10,024 bases of DNA from positions 1 to 10,024 of the forward strand of contig JBBIRM010000103.1 in NCBI GenBank assembly GCA_037441765.1, given 5' to 3'. A model generated the notes under the pieces. The model was not told the origin of the DNA. It did not search any database and worked only from the letters and a program-made list of their open reading frames with translations. The stretch's first letter is position 1. Each line of letters starts with the position of its first letter. The position numbers and the translations under genes are program-made. The DNA is from JBBIRM01 sp037441765. Lineage in GTDB: Bacteria > Desulfobacterota > BSN033 > UBA1163. Of the stretch, positions 1 through 5,014 are shown in pieces.

Positions 1-22
1 ATTCCTCCTCGTATAATGTATT

Positions 23-80
23 TGGAGGGTAAGCCCTTGTGGCTTACCGTTATCGGTAAGGGGCAAGCCCTTACCCTCCA
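23..80. repeat. REPIN/MITE-like palindromic element, complete copy
   Basis: Two adjacent perfect hairpins can be read. The first pairs GGTAAGCC (28-35) with GGCTTACC (41-48) around loop CTTGT. The second pairs GGTAAGGG (55-62) with CCCTTACC (68-75) around loop GCAAG. The whole 58 bases also form one imperfect palindrome, with 27-base arms (23-49 and 54-80; 22 of 27 positions match) around TTAT. Four of the five arm mismatches are paired compensatory changes that keep the small hairpins intact; the fifth is in a loop. Paired inverted hairpins like these are typical of REP doublets (REPINs) and of transposon-derived miniature elements. No transposase is present in the window. Assignment to a named family is not possible from the sequence alone. 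Confidence 0.75.
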
Positions 81-228
81 CCTCATAACTACACCTCTTT
101 TCCACTATTGTCAAATAGATTAAATGAATCTCTGAAAAAGGAGTACGTATAAAATAAGGAATAAAGCTACAATACTACGAATCAAATATTTTAAAGTGAA
201 TATTTTCAACAATGTTTCTATTCTTTAT

Positions 229-279
229 GGCTTACCGTTTTAGGTAAGGGATAAACCCTTACCCTACATCCCCATAACT
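229..279. repeat. Partial second copy of the palindromic element
   Basis: This stretch aligns with 41-90 over about 50 bases with few differences and one inserted base, including the flank that ends CATAACT. It keeps the second hairpin perfectly: GGTAAGGG at 243-250 pairs with CCCTTACC at 256-263. The loop has changed from GCAAG to ATAAA. The left arm of the first hairpin is missing and replaced by unrelated T-rich sequence, so this is a 5'-truncated copy in the same orientation. Confidence 0.7.
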
Positions 280-292
280 TGGAAATTTATCC

Positions 293-321
293 TTGTTTAT
301 TCTTATCCAATTTGATATAAA
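293..321 (+). promoter_or_regulatory. Sigma-70-type promoter of the comM-like gene
   Basis: TTGTTT (293-298) and TATAAA (316-321) are separated by exactly 17 bases. The -10 box ends 8 bases before the ATG at 330, so transcription should begin at about 328-330. That leaves almost no 5' untranslated region. No good Shine-Dalgarno sequence precedes the ATG. Confidence 0.5.
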
Positions 322-329
322 TAGGCCTG

Positions 330-1862
330 ATGTTAGCCCGGGTATTAAGCAGTACTGTCTTTGGGATCGATGCTTATGTCGTAGAGGTGGAGGTCGATAT
401 TGCACAGGGGCTTCCCACCTTCGCAACAGTGGGACTCCCTGAGGGTGCTGTTAAGGAATCTAAGGAGAGGGTTAAGGCAGCAATCAAAAATTGTGGTTAC
501 GACTTTCCACCCAGAAGAATTACGGTGAATCTCGCCCCAGCGGATGTGAAAAAGGAAGGTGCCGCTTTTGACCTTCCGATGGCCATTGGAATCCTTGCAG
601 CCACAGAGGTCGTCCAAAAATCTAAACTCGACCATTATTTTATCTTGGGTGAACTATCTCTTGATGGGAAGATAAAACCCATCAAAGGGGCGCTTCCAAT
701 TGCTGTCACAGCAAGGGATAAAGGAATAAATGGGATTCTTCTCCCGAGGGGAAACTCAAAAGAGGCTGCTGTGGTCAAGGGCATTGAAATCCTCCCTCTG
801 GACAACCTTATTGATTGCGTTGAGTTTCTCAATGGAAGACTCCACATCGAACCTGTAACCGTCGACCTCGATGAGATCTTTAAGACCGAGATGAACTATC
901 ACGTGGATTTCAATGAGGTGAAAGGTCAGGAGCATGTAAAGCGTTGTCTCGAGGTGGCCGCAGCAGGAGGACACAATGTAATCATGATAGGTCCTCCAGG
1001 TTCTGGGAAGACGATGCTGGCAAAACGCCTTCCAACGATTCTACCAGATATGAATTTTGAAGAGAGTATTGAGACGACAAAGATCCACAGCGTCATGGGA
1101 TTGATCCCTCCTGAAACTTCTCTCATCGTCACCCGTCCTTTTCGAAACCCCCATCATACCATCTCCGATGCAGGTCTGATTGGAGGGGGGCAGATCCCTA
1201 AACCAGGGGAGGTTAGCCTCTCACACAATGGAGTGTTGTTCTTAGATGAATTGCCTGAATTTAAAAAGAATGTCTTAGAGGTGATGCGACAACCTTTGGA
1301 AGAAGAGAGGGTGACGATTTCACGAGCAGCAACTTCCATCACCTACCCTGCACGGTTTATGCTTGTTGCTGCGATGAACCCCTGCCCTTGCGGTTATTAT
1401 GCTGATCCCAACAATGAGTGTTCTTGCACCATTCCACAGATTCAGCGCTATCGATCCAAAATCTCTGGTCCCTTGATGGATCGAATCGATATTCATATCG
1501 AGGTGCCTGCGGTAAAATATCGCGATCTCGCAAGCCGTGAGGCAGGGGAATCCTCAAAAGAGATGAAGAAGCGGATTGATGAGGCTCGAAAAATTCAGCT
1601 CAATCGCTTCAAGGGAATGAAGATTTACTGCAACGCCCAGATGACCAATCGCCATATTAAGAAATTCTGTGAGATTGATGAAGACAGTCAGAAACTCCTG
1701 GAGAAGGCCATTGATAAGTTTGGGTTAAGTGCAAGGGCCTACACGAGGATTCTCAAGGTAGCCCGCACCATTGCTGATTTAGAGGGACAAGTCAACATCC
1801 AACCTCCCCACATCTCCGAAGCCATCCAGTACCGCACCCTGGATAGAAGTCTGATTTCCTAA
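330..1862 (+). CDS. comM: YifB/ComM family Mg-chelatase-like AAA+ ATPase
   Basis: This 510-residue protein matches the full length of the YifB/ComM family. ComM is a hexameric helicase that helps branch migration when incoming DNA is integrated during natural transformation; many bacteria carry the gene without known competence. Residues 20-140 match the ChlI-like N-terminal domain, with the family stretches AQGLPTFATVGLPEGAVKES and NLAPADVKKEG. The ATPase core covers about 190-396, with Walker A GPPGSGKT (221-228), Walker B GVLFLDELPEF (301-311) and FRNPHHTISDAG (271-282). A CPC...CSC cysteine group at 352-366 is a family feature and may bind a metal. The C-terminal Mg-chelatase domain spans about 404-500. 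The start at 330 matches the usual family N-terminus (MLARV...GIDAY) and lies directly behind a promoter. Family is certain; role in transformation is inferred. Confidence 0.93.
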   Translation: MLARVLSSTVFGIDAYVVEVEVDIAQGLPTFATVGLPEGAVKESKERVKAAIKNCGYDFPPRRITVNLAPADVKKEGAAFDLPMAIGILAATEVVQKSKLDHYFILGELSLDGKIKPIKGALPIAVTARDKGINGILLPRGNSKEAAVVKGIEILPLDNLIDCVEFLNGRLHIEPVTVDLDEIFKTEMNYHVDFNEVKGQEHVKRCLEVAAAGGHNVIMIGPPGSGKTMLAKRLPTILPDMNFEESIETTKIHSVMGLIPPETSLIVTRPFRNPHHTISDAGLIGGGQIPKPGEVSLSHNGVLFLDELPEFKKNVLEVMRQPLEEERVTISRAATSITYPARFMLVAAMNPCPCGYYADPNNECSCTIPQIQRYRSKISGPLMDRIDIHIEVPAVKYRDLASREAGESSKEMKKRIDEARKIQLNRFKGMKIYCNAQMTNRHIKKFCEIDEDSQKLLEKAIDKFGLSARAYTRILKVARTIADLEGQVNIQPPHISEAIQYRTLDRSLIS

Positions 1863-1939
1863 TATCTTTGTTGTTGAGAAAATGCCTTAAAAAGTAAAAC
1901 CCGACTCCCCCTTTAGGAATTAACAAAAATTTTGGCAAC

Positions 1940-1960
1940 TTTATGAAAAAATGTCATAAA
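1940..1960. promoter_or_regulatory. Dyad, candidate enhancer-binding-protein site
   Basis: TTTATGA (1940-1946) and TCATAAA (1954-1960) form a perfect 7-bp inverted repeat around a 7-base spacer. It lies about 115-135 bases upstream of the start predicted from the -24/-12 element, the usual distance for an activator such as PilR or another NtrC-type enhancer-binding protein. Which protein binds is unknown. In AT-rich DNA such dyads also arise by chance. Confidence 0.35.
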
Positions 1961-2011
1961 AATTCATCTTTGGAAAGCAGAGAAAAATTTCTTACTAAAA
2001 AAAGGAAATAA

Positions 2012-2024
2012 TTTCAATTTGTTA
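2012..2024 (+). promoter_or_regulatory. IHF-like bending site
   Basis: TTTCAATTTGTTA matches the IHF consensus WATCAA-N4-TTR at 8 of 9 defined positions. It lies between the upstream dyad and the -24/-12 element, about 50-62 bases before the predicted start, where IHF usually bends DNA for sigma-54 promoters. Confidence 0.35.
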
Positions 2025-2046
2025 TGCTCAATTGAATTTTTTTTAA

Positions 2047-2064
2047 TTGGCATAGATTATGCTA
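2047..2064 (+). promoter_or_regulatory. Sigma-54 (-24/-12) promoter of the pilin gene
   Basis: The sequence reads TTGGCATAGATTATGCTA. GG (2049-2050) and GC (2061-2062) are separated by exactly 10 bases, the invariant sigma-54 spacing, within TTGGCA and TGCT half-sites. The predicted start of transcription is near 2074, giving a leader of about 36 bases that ends in a good ribosome binding site. Sigma-54 control through PilR is established for pilA in several proteobacteria. The upstream ATG at 2059 overlaps the -12 box and therefore cannot be the pilin start. Confidence 0.65.
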
Positions 2065-2109
2065 TTTATAAATTTCAACCCTAAAATGGACTTTAAAAGA
2101 GGTGATCTT

Positions 2110-2292
2110 ATGCCCACCAACAGGAATAAAAAAGGATTTACCCTACTTGAATTGATTATTGTTTTAGCGATCATTGGCATTTTGGCTGCCATTGCAATCC
2201 CAGCATATAGAAGTCATGTTATAAGGGCGAAGATAACTGAAGTAACCAATGCGATGAGACATGTGGCCTCTGCGGTCAGTATCTATACTTAA
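2110..2292 (+). CDS. Type IV prepilin, short form ending at an in-frame stop
   Basis: This is a major-pilin-like prepilin of 60 residues. The leader MPTNRNKKG is cut by prepilin peptidase after Gly9, before Phe10. The mature chain starts FTLLELIIVLAIIGILAAIA and has the conserved Glu at +5 and a hydrophobic assembly helix. The start at 2110 is chosen because AGAGGTGAT (2098-2106) is well placed and because the in-frame ATG at 2059 lies inside the promoter. Translation stops at TAA (2290-2292) after 51 mature residues. The same frame stays open behind the stop and reads as the globular half of a pilin, so the gene is either broken by a nonsense mutation or works as a short helix-only pilin. 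Only three Phe/Tyr/Trp residues occur in the mature chain, which argues against an aromatic-rich conductive pilin. No pilus assembly genes lie nearby. Confidence 0.8.
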   Translation: MPTNRNKKGFTLLELIIVLAIIGILAAIAIPAYRSHVIRAKITEVTNAMRHVASAVSIYT

Positions 2293-2295
2293 GAA

Positions 2296-2562
2296 TTGGT
2301 AATAAATGGTGGAACCATTGCCTGGCCAAACTGTCCTGATATCGCCTCTATACAGACCAGTTTAGGACTTTCGGTTGGTGGAACAAGGATTAGTTCTATT
2401 CAGATCTCTCAAGCAACTGGTGAGATTCAGGCTACCCTAACGAATATCGATAGTTCAGTGGATGGTCAAACCCTGTCTCTCATTCCCTCAATAGGGTCGG
2501 ACGGAGGAATTTTATGGAATTGGGATGGGACTGTTCCTAAAATCTATCTGCCAAAGAGGTGA
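2296..2562 (+). pseudogene. C-terminal globular half of the split pilin
   Basis: Directly after the TAA at 2290-2292, and in the same frame, 90 further codons (2293-2562, including the final TGA) read as the beta-rich head of a type IV pilin. The stretch contains IAWPNCPDIASIQTSLGLSV, a strand-rich middle (ISSIQISQATGEIQATLTNI) and the end WNWDGTVPKIYLPKR, which resembles the W...GTVP...YLP ending of proteobacterial pilins. Joined to the first half it would give 150 residues, a normal pilin length. The only in-frame start candidate is TTG at 2296. It has no Shine-Dalgarno sequence, and the product would have no signal peptide, so independent export is unlikely. Only one cysteine is present, so the usual C-terminal disulfide loop is absent. 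I favour a recent nonsense mutation or a base-call error. A PilA-N/PilA-C-like split is less likely. Confidence 0.6.
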
Positions 2563-2581
2563 AACCCTTCTTATTTATCCA

Positions 2582-3067
2582 CTACCTTCCCTGCCATCTT
2601 ACAACCTTGATCTCCCCATCTGGAGGATTGATCTGAACTTCGAAGGTGATGGATTCCAATTTCTCTTTTGGGAGAGGGAATCCGATGATTAACACCCGTC
2701 CTGTCCCTGGAGGAAGAGGGAGATTAAGGAGGGACTCCTCAGGGGTTAAGTTAAAACCTTCTGAAGGAGCTTGGTCAAAAAAAATTACCTCTTTAGGGTT
2801 GACAACCACCCGGATGGTATTAGGAGGAGCAATGAATCTTCGACTTCGGTTAATCACCTCGATTTGAACCTCTAAGATATTTACAGGATGGGGCTTCGCT
2901 TCAATCTCTTTAGGATTAAAAGTGATTTCCCCAAACCTGATCTGAGGCCCTTTATCTTCTTTTGAAATGGTCTGGGAGAAAACCCACCTCTCACCCCCCA
3001 GATAAACCAAAATCAAAATAATGATTCCCGTAAGAAAGAGTAAGGTTTTCTTAAAATTTCTTCTCAT
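2582..3067 (-). CDS. Membrane-anchored protein of unknown function
   Basis: I do not recognise this 161-residue protein. It begins with basic residues (MRRNFKK) and a hydrophobic segment at about 8-24, which would serve as a signal anchor or uncleaved signal. The remainder would face the periplasm. That part is rich in beta-forming stretches (IRFGEITFNP, VNILEVQIEVINRS, IRVVVNPKEVIFF, TFEVQINPPDGEIKVVRW), which suggests a single Ig-like or beta-sandwich domain. There are no cysteines and no catalytic motif. It lies 47 bases behind the cysteine synthase gene on the same strand and is probably the last gene of a map-cysK operon; its function does not follow from that. Its stop is only 19 bases from the convergent pilin end, and no terminator is visible between them. 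The start at 3067 sits inside a 10-bp tandem duplication. Confidence 0.7.
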   Translation of the reverse strand: MRRNFKKTLLFLTGIIILILVYLGGERWVFSQTISKEDKGPQIRFGEITFNPKEIEAKPHPVNILEVQIEVINRSRRFIAPPNTIRVVVNPKEVIFFDQAPSEGFNLTPEESLLNLPLPPGTGRVLIIGFPLPKEKLESITFEVQINPPDGEIKVVRWQGR

Positions 3068-3080
3068 CTTTTCTCATCTT
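3061..3080. repeat. 10-bp tandem duplication over a start codon
   Basis: TTCTCATCTT occurs twice head to tail. On the minus strand this reads AAGATGAGAA AAGATGAGAA and creates two ATGs 10 bases apart. The second one (3067) opens the 161-residue gene. The first (3077) opens a separate 8-codon frame that ends at TAA just inside that gene. The duplicated purine-rich unit also supplies the only ribosome binding site candidate. Confidence 0.6.
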
Positions 3081-3114
3081 GAAAAAATAGCCATATGGAG
3101 AAGATTGGGTCTAA

Positions 3115-4107
3115 TCAACCTCCATTTTTTACCAGACACTCTAAGGCTGTAATGTATTCTTCAGTCATGCAGGTTGGGATTCGGTGCTTCTGCAGACACT
3201 CGAAACACTTACTGGGTTCATAGAGAGGAGTACTCACATATTTCTCACCACCATCAGGAAATAGAGTAACAATAATCCCATGGTCCAACTCTTTAGCCTT
3301 CTGTAGGGCCCCCCACATGGCCGCCCCCGAACTGATTCCACAGAAAATTCCCTCTCGAATCGTAAGGATTCGTGCCATCTCAAATGCATCCTCATCCCGC
3401 ACATTGATCTTTTCATCCAATCGGCTCGGGTCATAGATTTCGGGAACGTACTGGGAGCTAAGGTTCTTCAGTCCCTGAATGGCAGAATTGGGATAAGGCT
3501 CCACCCCAACAATCTTAATTTCTGGATTATACTCCTTTAATCTCTTTGAAACGCCCATTAGTGTCCCTGTAGTCCCAAGACCTGCCACAAACATCTTGAC
3601 CTTACCCCGGGTTGCCCTCCAGATCTCTTCTCCAGTGGTCTCATAATGGGCAAGCACATTATACTGATTCTCAAACTGATGGGGCATATAATATTTGGGG
3701 TCTTTTGCCATCTCCTCAGCCAGATCAATTGCTCCATCCATTCCCTTGGACCCTTCACTCAAAATAATCTTTGCTCCAAAGGCAGTAAGGATTTTTCTCC
3801 TTTCAATGCTCATTGTCTCAGGCATCACCAGTTCCAACCGATACCCTTTTACCGCACAGACCATGGCCAGAGCAATCCCCGTATTTCCACTGGTTGGCTC
3901 AATGACAATCTTATCCTTTGTCAAAAGCCCTTCCTTTTCCCCATATTCTATCATATATTTGGCAATACGGTCTTTGACAGAGCCTGCAGGATTATATTTT
4001 TCTAACTTCGCATAGACCTTTACCTTCTTGTTAGGGACAATGTGATTGATCTTGACCAAAGGAGTGTATCCCACTAAATCAACCATATCCTTGGCTACCC
4101 GATACAT
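3115..4107 (-). CDS. cysK: Cysteine synthase (O-acetylserine sulfhydrylase), PLP-dependent, with Cys-containing tail
   Basis: This 330-residue fold-type II PLP enzyme makes cysteine from O-acetylserine and sulfide in the cytoplasm. The PLP-binding lysine is Lys45 in NPAGSVKDR. The substrate loop is TSGNTG (72-77), the phosphate-binding loop is GLGTTGTLMG (176-185), the segment GIFCGISSGA (253-262) holds a conserved serine, and PDGGEKY lies at 284-290. There are no CBS domains. After the usual end of the fold comes a tail of about 35 residues with Cys301, Cys304, Cys313 and Cys324, which standard CysK/CysM proteins lack as far as I know. The start at 4107 has a strong AAGGAGG 9 bases upstream (4117-4123). 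The gene lies 51 bases behind map, probably in the same transcript. CysK versus CysM or another beta-substituting enzyme cannot be settled from sequence. Confidence 0.88.
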   Translation of the reverse strand: MYRVAKDMVDLVGYTPLVKINHIVPNKKVKVYAKLEKYNPAGSVKDRIAKYMIEYGEKEGLLTKDKIVIEPTSGNTGIALAMVCAVKGYRLELVMPETMSIERRKILTAFGAKIILSEGSKGMDGAIDLAEEMAKDPKYYMPHQFENQYNVLAHYETTGEEIWRATRGKVKMFVAGLGTTGTLMGVSKRLKEYNPEIKIVGVEPYPNSAIQGLKNLSSQYVPEIYDPSRLDEKINVRDEDAFEMARILTIREGIFCGISSGAAMWGALQKAKELDHGIIVTLFPDGGEKYVSTPLYEPSKCFECLQKHRIPTCMTEEYITALECLVKNGG

Positions 4108-4158
4108 CCTTTTTTGCCTCCTTACAAATGAAAAGCGATCTTCTCCTTTCTTCTCCCT

Positions 4159-4905
4159 TTAAATCATACTTAAAATCTCAGCCTCACCATCGGTAATCGC
4201 AATGCTATGTTCGAAATGTGCTGAACGCTTTCCATCTAAAGTCACCACTGTCCAGCCATCCTGAAGGACCTTGACTTCATAGGTTCCCTCGTTGACCATT
4301 GGCTCTAAGGCTAAAACCATCCCTTTCTCCAATCTTGGACCCTGGTTAGGGGAACCGAAATTGGGTACTTGGGGTTCTTCATGAAGATCGCGGCCAATCC
4401 CGTGGCCAACAAAATCCCTGACTACAGAAAACCCATGCCCCTCCACCCATGTCTGAATGGCATAAGAGATATCATAAAGACGATTTCCCAATTTTGCCTC
4501 ACGAATCCCAATCAAAAGTGCTTTTTCTGTTACATCAAGAAGCCTTCTGGCCTCTTCGTCTATCTCACCCACAGGAAAGGTCATGGCAGCATCTCCAAAA
4601 TAACCTTTAAAATTGACCCCGACATCAATGCTGATAATGTCCCCTTCTTTTAACTTGCGTTGACCAGGAATACCGTGGACGACCTCCTCGTTGACAGAGG
4701 TGCAAAGAGTAGCAGGAAATCCCCGATACCCTTTGAAGGCTGGAATCCCACCTCTTGACCGAATCAAATCTTCTGCCACCTGATCCAATTCCTGAGTGGT
4801 CACCCCAGGCACAATCATTCCTTCCAGTTTCTTAAAGACCTCTGCCACAATGATGTTCGATTTCCTTAGAAGGTCAATTTCTCGAAGGGATTTAATAATG
4901 ATCAC
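4159..4905 (-). CDS. map: Methionine aminopeptidase, type I
   Basis: This enzyme removes the initiator methionine from new proteins in the cytoplasm. From the GTG at 4905 it has 248 residues, close to the E. coli enzyme. All five metal ligands are present: Asp94 (SIDVG), Asp105 (YFGDAA), His168 (VGHGIG), Glu201 (LALEPMV) and Glu232 (HFEHSIAI). The substrate-contacting His77 in VVHGIP is also there. Spacing matches the E. coli ligands at 97, 108, 171, 204 and 235. The GTG start gives the family N-terminus (VIIIKS.REI). A longer frame from TTG at 4941 is unlikely because that codon lies inside the -35 box TTGACA. No Shine-Dalgarno sequence precedes the GTG, and the promoter predicts a leaderless message. 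It is the first gene of a probable map-cysK-unknown operon, divergent from purB. Confidence 0.93.
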   Translation of the reverse strand: MIIIKSLREIDLLRKSNIIVAEVFKKLEGMIVPGVTTQELDQVAEDLIRSRGGIPAFKGYRGFPATLCTSVNEEVVHGIPGQRKLKEGDIISIDVGVNFKGYFGDAAMTFPVGEIDEEARRLLDVTEKALLIGIREAKLGNRLYDISYAIQTWVEGHGFSVVRDFVGHGIGRDLHEEPQVPNFGSPNQGPRLEKGMVLALEPMVNEGTYEVKVLQDGWTVVTLDGKRSAHFEHSIAITDGEAEILSMI

Positions 4906-4912
4906 AACATTT

Positions 4913-4941
4913 AGTATGCATTTGAACCCTTGAATTGTCAA
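4913..4941 (-). promoter_or_regulatory. Sigma-70 promoter of map
   Basis: On the minus strand a perfect TTGACA (4941-4936) is followed after 17 bases by CATACT (4918-4913). Only seven bases (AAATGTT) separate the -10 box from the GTG start at 4905, so the predicted transcription start is the start codon itself or one base before it. Confidence 0.65.
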
Positions 4942-4961
4942 TATCTTACGCTTTTATTATA

Positions 4962-4989
4962 TTGACTTTTCAACACTATCCAGTAAAAT
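4962..4989 (+). promoter_or_regulatory. Sigma-70-like promoter of the purB-ftsH operon
   Basis: TTGACT (4962-4967) and TAAAAT (4984-4989) are 16 bases apart. Transcription would begin at about 4996. Ribosome binding sequence AAGGA (5004-5008) lies 6 bases before the purB ATG at 5015. It diverges from the map promoter about 20 bases away. No PurR-type operator was recognised. Confidence 0.5.
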
Positions 4990-5014
4990 AGAATTATCGA
5001 GGTAAGGATTTACC

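Larger units (their letters stand above)
1..329. other. Gene-free AT-rich spacer upstream of the comM-like gene
   Basis: No convincing reading frame lies in this stretch. It holds a complete two-hairpin palindromic repeat (23-80), a partial second copy (229-279), a stretch of about 140 AT-rich bases between them with no feature I can name, and a promoter candidate at 293-321 reading into the gene at 330. Confidence 0.6.
1863..2109. other. AT-rich regulatory spacer between comM-like gene and pilin
   Basis: There is no coding sequence here. The spacer contains a 7-bp inverted repeat (1940-1960), an IHF-like site (2012-2024), a sigma-54-type -24/-12 element (2047-2064) and the pilin ribosome binding site. 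No hairpin-plus-T-run terminator for the preceding gene was found. Confidence 0.55.

Noticed and set aside
2059..2109. Earlier in-frame ATG as the pilin start
   Set aside because: It overlaps the -12 element, has no ribosome binding site and would add 17 residues before an already typical prepilin leader.
2290..2292. Programmed recoding of the pilin stop
   Set aside because: The codon is TAA, not the TGA or TAG used for selenocysteine or pyrrolysine, and no stimulatory structure was seen downstream. A mutation or sequencing error is simpler.
2563..2581. Bidirectional terminator between the convergent pilin and unknown gene
   Set aside because: The 19 bases contain no inverted repeat or T-run that could form an intrinsic terminator.
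3646..4015. Plus-strand open frames opposite cysK
   Set aside because: They overlap conserved cysteine synthase coding sequence, show no recognisable domain and have no convincing ribosome binding site.
4906..4941. TTG-initiated N-terminal extension of methionine aminopeptidase
   Set aside because: The TTG is part of a perfect -35 box, and the extra 12 residues have no counterpart in the family.
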